A stretch of 64,000 nt of DNA, taken from assembly GCF_032922745.1 (NCBI RefSeq), contig NZ_CP136693.1, positions 4,154,001 to 4,218,000 of the forward strand, given 5' to 3'. The position numbers were made by a program, and so were the translations under genes. Positions 9,475 through 19,128 of this stretch are shown here, in pieces (position 1 is the stretch's first letter; each line of letters begins with the position of its first letter). The notes under the pieces were generated by a model that was given only the letters and a program-made list of their open reading frames with translations, had not been told where the DNA came from and did no database searches. The DNA comes from Marinobacter salarius (lineage in GTDB: Bacteria; Pseudomonadota; Gammaproteobacteria; Pseudomonadales; Oleiphilaceae).

Positions 9475-11649
9475 ATGAAACCTGCGAGCACCGAGTGGAC
9501 TTACGGCGACGACGGAAAGGCGCGCATCCTGGTCGTCGACGATGATCCGAGACTGCTTTCCGGCCTTGCTTCACTGCTCAGAAGCAAGGGGTACGAGGTC
9601 ACCGAAGCGGAAGGTGGGCGCATGGCCTGTCGCATCCTTGAGACCGAGTTTTTCGATCTGGCGATGCTGGATCTTCGCATGCCAGACGTGGATGGCTTCG
9701 GGGTGATGGAGCGTCTGTCGTCGAGGCAACCCGAATGCGGCGTGATTGTCGTAAGTGGTGAAAGCTCATTCAGTTCCGTCAGCCGCGCACTGCGCAGGGG
9801 GGCACTGGACTATATCCGCAAACCGTTCGACCCGGAAGAACTGCTGGCAACGGTCGATGGTGTGCTCGGCAAGCGTTCGCTGCTTCGCGCCCATGAGCAC
9901 ATCCGAATGCGCCTGGAAAAATCCGAGGAACTGCATCGCTACATCGTCAACAGCTCACCCGATATCGTTTTCATGCTCGATGGCGACGGGCATTTCTGTT
10001 TTGTGAACAGCAAGATCGAGAGCCTGCTCGGTTACCAGCCCGCCGAACTCTGTGGACGTCACTTTCGCCACATCCTGGATGACCGGGACATCGCGCGGGG
10101 GACCTACGCCCTGAAAGGCCCAAACATCACCGCAGACAATCCGAGGACACTGGAGGTTCGCCTCAAGACCCGAGGCAGTCGCAAGGCGACCCGCCACTTC
10201 GAAATTACCGCGTTTCCGATTGACCCGGAAACCTGGCCCCACGCCAATCATGGCGGCGGCACACACCATGACCGCGAGGCCCGCTACTACGGCACCGCCC
10301 GCGATGTCACCGAGCGCAAGGAAGCGGAAGCCTTTATCAATTTCCAGGCTTACCACGACTTGCTGACCCGACTCCCAAACCGCGCCCTGTTCAAGGACCG
10401 GCTCGACCTGGCCATCACCCACGCCCGCCGCAGCGAACAGAAGCTGGCCGTGATGTTCCTGGACCTCGACCGCTTCAAAGTCGTCAACGACACGCTGGGA
10501 CATGCCATGGGCGATCGCCTGTTGCAGGCGGTCACGCAGCGGCTGGAACGCTGCCTGCGCAAGGGGGACACTCTGTCACGCTTCGGTGGTGATGAATTCA
10601 CTCTGCTGTTGCCGTCGATACACGGTCACGAGGACGCACGACAGATTTCAAAGAAGTTGATCAAGGCACTGCGTGCACCTTTCCAACTGGGCGAGCATGA
10701 AGTCTTCGTGGGCGTGAGTATCGGCATTGCCACCTACCCGGAAGCCGGCAAATCCATGGATCAACTGATCCAGAATGCCGACATTGCCATGTATCACGTC
10801 AAAGCACGGGGCAAGGATGGCTATCGCTTCTACTCGGAGAGCATGAGCATTGATACTGCCAACCGCCTGAGTCTGGAAAGGGACCTGCGGATGGCGCTGG
10901 AGCGCGATGAGTTGCGAGTGTTTTACCAGCCGCAGGTCTGTTCCTCGAGCAATCGTGTGGTGGGTTTGGAAGCGCTGGTGCGCTGGCAACACCCGGACAG
11001 GGGATTACTCTATCCACGGGACTTCCTGCCACTGGCGGAAGAAACCAAACTCATTGCCAAACTCAGTGAATGCGTACTCGACCAGGCCTGCCACGATGTC
11101 GGCCAGTGGATTCGAGAAGGACACAGCGACCTGCGGCTGGCGGTAAACCTGTCCCCGGCCCAGGTGGAGCACCCAAGGTTTGTAGAAACTCTGATGACTC
11201 AACTCCAGGCCCACGGCTTCCCGCCCCAGAACCTGGAAATCGAGATCACTGAAAACGTGATCATGAACGATCTTGAACAGATCAGTCAGAAACTCCGGGA
11301 ATTAGCGTCATTTGGCGTCAGAATTGCCATTGATGATTTCGGCACTGGCTACTCCTCCCTGAATTACATTCACCGGCTGCCCATTCACACCCTGAAAGTG
11401 GATCAGTCCTTTGTCAAAGCCATTCGCAGAGGCGAAGACGGTGCCTGCATTGTAAACGCCATTGTCGCCATGGCCCATGGACTGAAGCTTCAGATCGTGG
11501 CGGAGGGCGTGGAAACGGACGAACAGCTCACCTACCTCAAAAGCCTGGGGTGCCACCAGGTTCAGGGGTTCTTCTACGGCCCCGCACGGCCTGCAGACGT
11601 CATCGGTAAAACCCTCGGACATACCCCGGCGCGCGCAGTCGCTTTCTAA
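9475..11649 (+). CDS. Response regulator with PAS, GGDEF and EAL domains
   Basis: A 724-residue c-di-GMP signalling protein. Receiver domain at about 15-135 with phospho-acceptor Asp66; PAS at about 150-290; GGDEF at 371-375 with an RxxD product-inhibition motif (RKGD) five residues upstream; EAL at 499-501. The EAL partner motifs EITE, DDFGTG, KVDQSF and AEGVET are all intact, so both cyclase and phosphodiesterase activities are possible. It follows the HDOD kinase in a two-gene operon and is the probable output of that system. Which activity dominates after phosphorylation cannot be told from sequence. Confidence 0.92.
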   Translation: MKPASTEWTYGDDGKARILVVDDDPRLLSGLASLLRSKGYEVTEAEGGRMACRILETEFFDLAMLDLRMPDVDGFGVMERLSSRQPECGVIVVSGESSFSSVSRALRRGALDYIRKPFDPEELLATVDGVLGKRSLLRAHEHIRMRLEKSEELHRYIVNSSPDIVFMLDGDGHFCFVNSKIESLLGYQPAELCGRHFRHILDDRDIARGTYALKGPNITADNPRTLEVRLKTRGSRKATRHFEITAFPIDPETWPHANHGGGTHHDREARYYGTARDVTERKEAEAFINFQAYHDLLTRLPNRALFKDRLDLAITHARRSEQKLAVMFLDLDRFKVVNDTLGHAMGDRLLQAVTQRLERCLRKGDTLSRFGGDEFTLLLPSIHGHEDARQISKKLIKALRAPFQLGEHEVFVGVSIGIATYPEAGKSMDQLIQNADIAMYHVKARGKDGYRFYSESMSIDTANRLSLERDLRMALERDELRVFYQPQVCSSSNRVVGLEALVRWQHPDRGLLYPRDFLPLAEETKLIAKLSECVLDQACHDVGQWIREGHSDLRLAVNLSPAQVEHPRFVETLMTQLQAHGFPPQNLEIEITENVIMNDLEQISQKLRELASFGVRIAIDDFGTGYSSLNYIHRLPIHTLKVDQSFVKAIRRGEDGACIVNAIVAMAHGLKLQIVAEGVETDEQLTYLKSLGCHQVQGFFYGPARPADVIGKTLGHTPARAVAF

Positions 11650-11888
11650 TCTCTCTCATTATCGATACTCCATTGTCGGACAGTCAGATCTAAAATGTTG
11701 ATCTGGTTTGCAAAGTGTTGCTGTTCGTTACGTTATGTATCTGGAAATGCGCGGTACTGCACATAATTCCCCCACCGGCTTCTCTAAGCTCAAATCCATC
11801 AGGCGCTTCCTTCAATTCACCTGGCGGTGAATCAACAATCACAAGAAGAATGGAAGCATCCCCAGGATATGGACAGGCAGAAGTCACC

Positions 11889-12542
11889 ATGCGCGATAAA
11901 TACAAATACATTGGTCCGGTTTACGATTTTCTGAGCAACCTCTACAGCGGCAAGAACATTCACCGCTGCAAGACCGCCATGCTCGATGTGGAAACCGTCA
12001 AGCCCGGCGCCCGCATCCTGTTCGCCGGGGTGGGCCATGGCCGTGACGCGATCCGTGCTGCGGAACTGGGCGCGGACGTAACCGTGGTGGACCTCTCCGA
12101 GACCATGCTGCGCAAGTTTGCCGAAGCCCAGGAAAAAGAGGCGCCACACCTGACCATCCGCCGCATTCACAGCGACATCATGAAGGTGGAAGAGTTCGAA
12201 CAGTACGACATGGTGGTGGCCAACTTTTTCCTCAATGTGTTTGACGAAGACATGATGGTGCGGGTGCTCGAACACCTGATCCGTCTGGGCAAGGCGGACG
12301 CCAGGGTCGTTGTGGGCGACTTCTGCTACCCCACCGGCAACATTGTGGCCCGCCTGTTCAAGAAGATGTACTGGTATATGGCCGTCTTCATCTTCTGGCT
12401 GTTCGCCAACAATGCCTTCCACAAGATTTACAACTACCCCGAACACATGCAGCGCCTTGGCCTGCACGTCACCGAGAAAAAGCATTTCAAACTGCTGAAC
12501 ATGAACTGTTACTGGTCAATCCTGGGACGGAAACAGGTGTAG
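11889..12542 (+). CDS. Class I SAM-dependent methyltransferase
   Basis: Predicted methyltransferase of 217 residues. The SAM-binding glycine motif is FAGVGHGRD and an acidic VVDLS follows. A hydrophobic stretch (about residues 158-177, around MAVFIFWLF) suggests contact with the membrane or a lipid substrate. I chose the internal ATG because the upstream extension has no family similarity and begins with a GTG in low-complexity sequence; an ATG at 11850 is a second option. It is followed 49 nt later by a DUF2156 gene in the same orientation. A phospholipid or aminolipid methyltransferase is plausible but unproven. Confidence 0.75.
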   Translation: MRDKYKYIGPVYDFLSNLYSGKNIHRCKTAMLDVETVKPGARILFAGVGHGRDAIRAAELGADVTVVDLSETMLRKFAEAQEKEAPHLTIRRIHSDIMKVEEFEQYDMVVANFFLNVFDEDMMVRVLEHLIRLGKADARVVVGDFCYPTGNIVARLFKKMYWYMAVFIFWLFANNAFHKIYNYPEHMQRLGLHVTEKKHFKLLNMNCYWSILGRKQV

Positions 12543-12591
12543 ACACGAGGCCTCACGCCGGATTTACAACAATAAACGGGGGAGTTTCACA

Positions 12592-13599
12592 ATGTCAGAC
12601 CAGATCCTTTCACTTGATGGCGTCCGCTCTCTGGACGAGGGTGCATTCACCTTTGCAGAGCGCATCAATTACCTCAAGAAGTACGGCACCCATTCCCAGT
12701 CGTTCTCGACGTTGCAACCTGAGATGCAGTACTTCGACGTGCCCGGCGTTGGCTACCTGGCATATATGCGCAAATGGGGCGGCACTTTCGTGCTCTCCGA
12801 CCCGGTCACCGCCCCGGAACACTTTGAGTTGATTCTGGAGCAATTTCACCAACGCTTCCCTTCCGCCTGCTATATCCAGGTTTCCAAACCCGTCGTGGAC
12901 TACCTCTACCGCCGCTTTGGCCTGTTTGGCACCCAGTTTGGCAGCGAGTCCCGCATCAACCTGAAGAACTGGTCCCTCAGCGGAAAGAAAAAACAGATCC
13001 TGCGCACGGCCCTCAACCAGGCGGAGAAAAACGGCATTACCGTGAAGGAGCGTTTCAGCGATGACCACACCCGCGAAATCTCCGATGCCTGGATCCGCAC
13101 CCGTAAGTGCAAGAGCAAGGAGATCCGTTTCCTGATACGCCCCATGGAGATGGAGTACCGGGAAAACGAACGCCATTTCTACGCGTACCAGGATGGTAAG
13201 GCGGTGGGCTTTATCTACTTCGACCCCATCTACCGCAATAACGAGATCATCAGTTACGTGCCTAACATCTCAAGGGCTAACGCAGATTTCCGCCAGGGTA
13301 TTTTCTACACCCTGATGGCCCACGCTATGGATGTGTTCAAGGCAGAAGGCGTGCCCCACCTGGACCTGGGTTTGATTCCGCTATCCCTGGACCCGGCTAC
13401 CGAGCATCAGGAAAGCCGGTTGCTCAAGCGCATCATGCACGGCCTGTATGAGAAGGGGAACTTCCTCTACAACTTCAAGGGTCTGGAATTTACCAAGTCA
13501 CGGTTCCGTGGTGACAATTTCAAAACCTACTGTTGTCACCGCCGATCCTTACCGGCATTGGAGTTCCTGGCCATGTTCAAGCTGACCCGCCTGCTATAA
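12592..13599 (+). CDS. DUF2156 / phosphatidylglycerol lysyltransferase C-terminal-like protein
   Basis: A 335-residue soluble protein resembling the C-terminal catalytic half of MprF, a tandem GNAT fold that moves an amino acid from aminoacyl-tRNA to a lipid. It has no flippase membrane segments, so it is the stand-alone form. An ATG preceded by GGGGGAG gives a strong start. The upstream methyltransferase is probably co-transcribed. Its 3' end overlaps the convergent murI gene by 23 nt. The real substrate is unknown; stand-alone DUF2156 proteins are mostly uncharacterised, so a lipid aminoacylation role is inference from the family. Confidence 0.75.
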   Translation: MSDQILSLDGVRSLDEGAFTFAERINYLKKYGTHSQSFSTLQPEMQYFDVPGVGYLAYMRKWGGTFVLSDPVTAPEHFELILEQFHQRFPSACYIQVSKPVVDYLYRRFGLFGTQFGSESRINLKNWSLSGKKKQILRTALNQAEKNGITVKERFSDDHTREISDAWIRTRKCKSKEIRFLIRPMEMEYRENERHFYAYQDGKAVGFIYFDPIYRNNEIISYVPNISRANADFRQGIFYTLMAHAMDVFKAEGVPHLDLGLIPLSLDPATEHQESRLLKRIMHGLYEKGNFLYNFKGLEFTKSRFRGDNFKTYCCHRRSLPALEFLAMFKLTRLL

Positions 13600-14428
13600 C
13601 ACCGGCTGCCGCCGAGGGCCAGCTACCACGGATGTCGTTGGTGGCCAGGCCGAGCCCATTCAGGAACCCCCCAATACCTTGTGGGACATCCCCGGAAAAC
13701 AGGGCCGCATCAACCACCCCCCCTTTGCTGTTGAGGGCCATAAGACTTTTCAGTTCCAGTCCCTGCTGCTCAAATAACCAGATCGCCCGGCGCGCGATCG
13801 CCTCGCCGGAATCCACCCAGTGTTTTACGGCAGGTAACTGGCGCTGTAACAGATCCTTTATCAACGGGTAATGAGTGCAGCCTAGAACCACGGTGTCCAC
13901 ACCCACGTCCCGGAACGGTTGTAACGCCACGGACAATGCCTGTTCGGGGACTGGCGAGCCGGACACCAGGTTTTCGATCCATTGGACCAGGTCCGGATGC
14001 CCCAGCCTTTCCACCGTGCAATCGCTGGCAAACTCGTCAATCAGGTCAGTAAGATAGGGTCGACGGACGGTGGCGGGAGTGGCCAGCACGCCAATACGAC
14101 GGTTTTCAGACACCCCCGCAGCAGGCTTTACCGCCGGCACCACACCGATCACCGGTATCGGTGTCATGGCCCGCAGGTACGGCAACACCACTGTGCTCGC
14201 GGTGTTACAGGCCACCACAATGACATCACAGGGGAATTCCGACAGCGCCAGCCGAATCAGTGTCTGGCTGCGCTCAATCACCACCGATTCCGGCTGGGCG
14301 CCGTAGGGAAAGCCGGCGTTGTCAGCCAGGTACACCAACCTCACCCGCGACAATTGTCGGTGGATACAGTCAGCAACGCTCAACCCACCAACGCCTGAAT
14401 CAAAGACCAGCACTCTTGGCACGGTCAC
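13577..14428 (-). CDS. murI: Glutamate racemase
   Basis: Interconverts L- and D-glutamate for peptidoglycan in the cytosol. The 283-residue protein has FDSGVGGLSV near the N terminus. The two catalytic cysteines lie in ACNTAST and GCTHYPL. The stop of nudC overlaps its start by 4 nt, implying a nudC-murI operon with translational coupling. It ends inside the 3' end of the convergent DUF2156 gene. Confidence 0.96.
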   Translation of the reverse strand: MTVPRVLVFDSGVGGLSVADCIHRQLSRVRLVYLADNAGFPYGAQPESVVIERSQTLIRLALSEFPCDVIVVACNTASTVVLPYLRAMTPIPVIGVVPAVKPAAGVSENRRIGVLATPATVRRPYLTDLIDEFASDCTVERLGHPDLVQWIENLVSGSPVPEQALSVALQPFRDVGVDTVVLGCTHYPLIKDLLQRQLPAVKHWVDSGEAIARRAIWLFEQQGLELKSLMALNSKGGVVDAALFSGDVPQGIGGFLNGLGLATNDIRGSWPSAAAGVIAGGSA

Positions 14429-15246
14429 GACGATGCCTCCTGCCCTTCAATTTCCCGTGCCATGGCCTGAATCAGGCCGCCGGATATGGTTGTTACCGGT
14501 GGTACAGGTGGCATATCGCCCGGCAGAAACCAGTCCGCTTCCGCAATTTCGTCTTCCTGCAGCACCAGCTCGCCACCGGCGTAGTCCGCAAAGAAGCCCA
14601 GCATTAACTGATGGGGAAACGGCCATGGCTGAGAGGAGTGGTAGCGAACCCCACTAACCTCAAGGCCGGTTTCCTCTTTCACTTCCCGGGCAACCGCCGC
14701 TTCAATGGTTTCGCCCGGCTCCACAAAGCCCGCAATCAGGCTGAAAAAATGACGCTTCGTCCGCGACGATCGTGCAAGCAACATGCGTTCACCACGGCGG
14801 ATAACCACGATCACGCAGGGAGCCAGCCTGGGATACCAGGGAATGCCGCAGGGTTCGCACCATTTCGCCCTCTCCAACGGGTGTAGCACCGTCAATTCAC
14901 CACAGCGGCCGCAGAAGCGATGGTCCCGCCACCATTGATGTACCTGGAACGCGGTACCCAACATTTCGGCGGGGGCATCCTCCAGCATCAACAGCGCTTC
15001 CCGAAGTGGCACCCGCTCTGTAGATCCAGCCAGACTGGCCGCGTCGGCTTGGGCCACGTAGACAGGCTTGCCGTTCATCTGGCCAACATAAACCGGCCCG
15101 ATATCACCCTGCATACTCGGAACGACCATCCGCCAGGATTCCAGCCAGCCAACGTCGGGCTTCAGCACCGCATCACCGTCGATGGCCAACACAAGATCGT
15201 CATCGTCGGGCTCTTTTGGAGACCAGCCGGGAGTCCATAACGCCAT
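14425..15246 (-). CDS. nudC: NAD+ diphosphatase / NAD-cap hydrolase
   Basis: Nudix hydrolase that cleaves NADH to NMNH and AMP and, in E. coli, removes NAD caps from RNA. It has a four-cysteine zinc site (CGRC and CEPC), a Nudix box from GFVEPGE to EVKEETG, and the NudC signature SQPWPFPH. I trimmed the open frame to the ATG that gives MALWTPG (273 residues), because the upstream extension looks like untranslated leader. It overlaps murI by 4 nt. Confidence 0.93.
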   Translation of the reverse strand: MALWTPGWSPKEPDDDDLVLAIDGDAVLKPDVGWLESWRMVVPSMQGDIGPVYVGQMNGKPVYVAQADAASLAGSTERVPLREALLMLEDAPAEMLGTAFQVHQWWRDHRFCGRCGELTVLHPLERAKWCEPCGIPWYPRLAPCVIVVIRRGERMLLARSSRTKRHFFSLIAGFVEPGETIEAAVAREVKEETGLEVSGVRYHSSQPWPFPHQLMLGFFADYAGGELVLQEDEIAEADWFLPGDMPPVPPVTTISGGLIQAMAREIEGQEASS

Positions 15247-15388
15247 AATCCGTGTCCAGAAGCTATTATGTGGGTAGAGCTGGAAATGTATCACAGCGGC
15301 ACAACACAACAGAACGACTGCATGGCTTTCCGCGCTGCATGCAACCAAGTAAACTTACCGCCTGTTTTGTGAACCGGAGCGACCGTTT

Positions 15389-17857
15389 ATGCGTTTTTTC
15401 CTGGGCCTTCGCAGCCTGATCCTGACCCTTTTTCGCAAAATCCTGTTTTTGTGGGTCCGGACGGATGTGAGTGGCAACAGCGTGGAAGCCCTGGGAGTAG
15501 ACCCGGAAAAACCGGTTTGCTACGTACTGCAGTACAGCTCGCTGTCCAGCCGATTAGTCCTGGAACAGGAGGTGCTGCGAGCCGGTCTGCCCGGTGCCGA
15601 GTCGTCCCTTCCGGTCAAGAACGGTCCGAACCACTCTTTCTTTTTCCTCTACCGCCGGATTGGTGGTCTTTTCCGTCGTCGCCAGACGCCGGTTCCCACC
15701 GGTGAGTTCCGGGCGCTGGTTCGCCATGGCCTGGAACACCCTGAGCAGGATGTTCAGATCGTCCCTGTGTCGCTGTTCTGGGGGCGCTCCCCGGACAAGG
15801 AAAAATCGCTGGTCAAACTGCTGCTGTCCGACACCTGGTCCGTGGCTGGGCGTTTGCAGAAATTCCTGATCATTATGGTGCATGGCCGCAGCACTTACGT
15901 GCAGTTCAATCAGCCCCTGTCCCTGAAGCAGGTGATTGACGAATACCGCCATAGCGAGGAACGCGCCAACCGTAAGCTCGCCCGCATTCTCCGTACCCAT
16001 TTCCGCAGGGTGCGCCAAGCCGTGCTCGGCCCGGACCTGTCTCACCGCCGCACATTGGTAGGTGGACTGGTGCGGACCCAGGCGGTCAAGGAAGCCATCC
16101 GGGAAACCGCCCGCAAGGATGATATCCCCCCGGAAAAGGTGCGCGCCAAGGCGTACAAATATGCGGACGAGATCGCTGCCAGCATGTCCATCGTGACCAT
16201 ACGTTTCCTGGAAGTGGTGCTGTCTTGGCTGTGGAACCGTATCTACAATGGCATCGCTATCAACAACATCCGCGTTGCCAAGGAAGAAGCTCAGGACAAT
16301 GCCGTAGTGTATGTTCCCTGCCATCGCTCCCACATAGATTACCTGCTGCTGTCCTACGTGCTCTATAAGAACGGACTGATGCCCCCGCACATTGCTGCGG
16401 GCATCAACCTGAACATGCCTATTGTTGGCCCCATCCTGCGACGCGGCGGCGCGTTCTTCATGCGTCGGAGCTTCCGTGACAACCCGCTCTACGCCACGGT
16501 TTTCAACGAATACATGCACGTGATGTTCTCCCGCGGCTATTCCGTTGAGTACTTCGTCGAGGGCGGGCGCAGCCGTACTGGCCGCATGCTCCAGCCTCGT
16601 CCCGGCATGCTGTCCATGACCGTCCGCAGCTTCCTGCGGGACCATCGCAAACCCATCGTGTTCGTCCCGGTATACATCGGTTACGAGAAGGTGATGGAAG
16701 GCCGCTCTTACCTCGGTGAATTACGGGGCAAGAAAAAACAGAAAGAGAGCGTGCTTGCGATTGCCAAGACGGTTCGCAAGTTGAGCAACTCATTTGGTCA
16801 GGTCGCTGTAAACTTCGGTGAAGCGATTCCTCTTGCGGAGGTACTGAACGAGGTCGAACCAAGCTGGCGGAAAGAAGCCTACGATTCCGAGTACCGGCCA
16901 AAATGGCTCAATCAGGCAGTGTCTGAACTGTCCAATCGTGTTGCGTCCAGCATTAACGCATCTGTAGCCGTCAATCCCATTGGCATGACCGCGACGGTCT
17001 TGCTGGGCACCGATCGCCTGGCTATGGATGAAGGCCAGTTGATCCGCCTGATGGACCAGTATGCCGACCTGCTGAAAGCGTTTCCCTACGCCGACACCAT
17101 CACGCTGCCGGAAGGCAGTGGCAAGGATTGGGTCGACTACTGCGAAAACATGGGACTGATCACGCGCCAGCCCCAGAAATTGGGTGACATCATCGCGCTG
17201 GAAGGCAGCAACGCGATCCTGATGACCTATTACCGCAACAATATCCAACACCTGTTTGCCCTGCCTTCTCTAATCGCGAGCCTGTTCGAGAACAAGAACT
17301 CCCTGCGCCGGGACAAGATTGAGTTCCTGGCCAGCGTGGCTTACCCCTATCTGAAATCCGAACTTTTCCTCAAATACGATGCCGAGGAGATTGACGGGGT
17401 CATCAACCAATGGATCGACGTTCTATTGGCGAAAGGGTTGCTGTTCGAAGAAGAGGAAGACAGGATCAGCCGCCCCGAGGAAGGCACCGATGCCATGCTG
17501 CGCCTGCGAGTGCTGTCACGGTTCATCATCCAGACCCTAGAACGCTATCACATTGCCATCGGCATCTTGCGCAAATACGGGTCGGGTAAGATTACCGCCG
17601 GCGAACTGGAAGAGCAGAGCACGCTTCTGGCCGAGCGTATGTCCATCCTGTTCGGCCTCAATGCGCCGGAGTTCTTCGACAAGACCCTGTTCCGTAACTT
17701 CATCGCCAACATGCAGCACAATGGCGTTATCACCACCGATGACGACGGGCTGCTGTGCTACACCGACGGCCTGGATGAAGTAGCGGAAGACGCACGGTTG
17801 GTGCTAAGTGTGGAAAAACGCCAGGCCATTCAGCAGGTGACCATGCTTGGGGCCTGA
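15389..17857 (+). CDS. plsB: Glycerol-3-phosphate 1-O-acyltransferase
   Basis: Inner-membrane-associated enzyme that acylates sn-glycerol-3-phosphate, the first committed phospholipid step. The 822-residue length matches the PlsB family (E. coli 807). The HX4D acyltransferase motif is present in CHRSHIDYL; GGRSRTGR and the PVYIGYEK region follow. It starts 142 nt from divergent nudC and converges with rsmJ, leaving only 14 nt between stops. Confidence 0.96.
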   Translation: MRFFLGLRSLILTLFRKILFLWVRTDVSGNSVEALGVDPEKPVCYVLQYSSLSSRLVLEQEVLRAGLPGAESSLPVKNGPNHSFFFLYRRIGGLFRRRQTPVPTGEFRALVRHGLEHPEQDVQIVPVSLFWGRSPDKEKSLVKLLLSDTWSVAGRLQKFLIIMVHGRSTYVQFNQPLSLKQVIDEYRHSEERANRKLARILRTHFRRVRQAVLGPDLSHRRTLVGGLVRTQAVKEAIRETARKDDIPPEKVRAKAYKYADEIAASMSIVTIRFLEVVLSWLWNRIYNGIAINNIRVAKEEAQDNAVVYVPCHRSHIDYLLLSYVLYKNGLMPPHIAAGINLNMPIVGPILRRGGAFFMRRSFRDNPLYATVFNEYMHVMFSRGYSVEYFVEGGRSRTGRMLQPRPGMLSMTVRSFLRDHRKPIVFVPVYIGYEKVMEGRSYLGELRGKKKQKESVLAIAKTVRKLSNSFGQVAVNFGEAIPLAEVLNEVEPSWRKEAYDSEYRPKWLNQAVSELSNRVASSINASVAVNPIGMTATVLLGTDRLAMDEGQLIRLMDQYADLLKAFPYADTITLPEGSGKDWVDYCENMGLITRQPQKLGDIIALEGSNAILMTYYRNNIQHLFALPSLIASLFENKNSLRRDKIEFLASVAYPYLKSELFLKYDAEEIDGVINQWIDVLLAKGLLFEEEEDRISRPEEGTDAMLRLRVLSRFIIQTLERYHIAIGILRKYGSGKITAGELEEQSTLLAERMSILFGLNAPEFFDKTLFRNFIANMQHNGVITTDDDGLLCYTDGLDEVAEDARLVLSVEKRQAIQQVTMLGA

Positions 17858-17871
17858 ACGCGACCGGTGAC

Positions 17872-18684
17872 CTATCCGGCGGGAAACGCCTTGATGGAGT
17901 AGATGTCGTACCGGCTGCTCTTCCCTTCAATACGGGTGGTGGGTTCAGGGCCACTCACTGGCTTCGCCTTGCGCGGGCGTTTGACGACAACGCGATAGGT
18001 TGCCACCGCCAACGCGGCCTTCAACAACGCCGGTGAGTCATCGTCGTCTCCCACCACCGTGCGGAACACCTGCATTTCCTTCTTGACCAGGGCCGACTTG
18101 TCGCGATGGGGAAACATCGGGTCAAGGTAGATCACATCCGCGGCGCCCGCGCCCGCCTGCGATAACCAGTCGATACTGCTACCCGACTGCAGTGCCATCC
18201 GGGCAACAATGGGCGCGCTTTGCTCATTCAACGCCGCGCGGGAAAGTCCATCACTAAGCAACGCATGGATAACCGGCGAACGTTCGAAAAGGGTTAACCT
18301 GCAGCCCAGGGAGGCCAATACAAACGCATCCTGACCAAGGCCAGCAGTTGCATCCAGAACATGAAGGGACTGGCGGGCTTTCTTCAGGCCAACGGCCTTG
18401 GCAATCAGCTGGCCGGTGCCACCGCCGTGCTCTCTTCGGTATCCCGCCTTCCCGGTCACAAACTCGGCCCTGACAGGCCCTGGAGCCCCCTTGCCGGTCA
18501 CCTGTAGGCCAAGACCATTTTCGTCCAGAAACAGCAGCACTGGGTAGTCACGAACGTCTCGCGGACGAAGCGTGCCCAGCAGGGGCAGCGACAATGTTTC
18601 AGCCAGGGAACGTGCGGCGTGGAAGTCACCAAGAGGGCTGCAGCCGACTGCGAGTTCGGACAGGGTGTTTCCAGGCGGCATCAA
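17872..18684 (-). CDS. rsmJ: 16S rRNA (guanine1516-N2)-methyltransferase
   Basis: SAM-dependent methyltransferase of 270 residues that modifies G1516 of 16S rRNA. Motif I is [11 protein letters not shown] and the catalytic-type motif is YLDPMFPHR, both typical of RsmJ (YhiQ). The start codon overlaps the stop of the preceding small gene by 4 nt (ATGA), indicating translational coupling. Family assignment is firm. Confidence 0.92.
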   Translation of the reverse strand: MMPPGNTLSELAVGCSPLGDFHAARSLAETLSLPLLGTLRPRDVRDYPVLLFLDENGLGLQVTGKGAPGPVRAEFVTGKAGYRREHGGGTGQLIAKAVGLKKARQSLHVLDATAGLGQDAFVLASLGCRLTLFERSPVIHALLSDGLSRAALNEQSAPIVARMALQSGSSIDWLSQAGAGAADVIYLDPMFPHRDKSALVKKEMQVFRTVVGDDDDSPALLKAALAVATYRVVVKRPRKAKPVSGPEPTTRIEGKSSRYDIYSIKAFPAG

Positions 18685-19043
18685 ACCAGGATATCGATGC
18701 CTGAGAGCCCTGCATCCGCGACATCGCCTCCGGCGGCGACATCGGCAAACGTGGACAGGGCTCTGGAGGTGCTCAGGGAAACTTCATCGGCGCGGAAACG
18801 CTCCAGGCGCACATCCTCCGCAGCCTGACGCGCCTCGACCCGGCGCTCAAGCGACTCAACAGAAGGAATCGGCCGTTGTTCGGCGTTGGGGGACTGTGCA
18901 TCGGTGAGATCACGGCGAACTGCCTGGCTGTCGTTATCGGGTGCGGACGCAGGCGCCCGGGCAACGTCACTGCGCTCACGAACCGGGCTACTATTGCCGG
19001 ACTGGAAAGGGAGACTGCTGTTTGGGTTAACACCACCGATCAT
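18681..19043 (-). CDS. Uncharacterised 120-residue protein coupled to rsmJ
   Basis: I do not recognise a domain. The protein has a low-complexity polar N-terminal half (rich in Ser, Pro, Asn and Arg), a charged probable helix at about 58-85, and a short ordered-looking C terminus ending in GIDILV. No signal peptide, membrane segment or cysteine is present. The 4-nt overlap with rsmJ and codon use like its neighbours support it being real. Similar small unknown genes sit beside rsmJ in Pseudomonas, as I recall. Confidence 0.65.
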   Translation of the reverse strand: MIGGVNPNSSLPFQSGNSSPVRERSDVARAPASAPDNDSQAVRRDLTDAQSPNAEQRPIPSVESLERRVEARQAAEDVRLERFRADEVSLSTSRALSTFADVAAGGDVADAGLSGIDILV

Positions 19044-19128
19044 TCTGGCACACCGGTTATAAAGACCACAGATTCTGGATTATGGAAGATCCCGAGCCGA
19101 TTTTAAAGCAGGCTGTTCAATTCTTACC

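Noticed and set aside
15554..16645. 363-residue open frame antisense to plsB
   Set aside because: It lies wholly within plsB, shows no family motif, and its composition reflects the codon bias of plsB.
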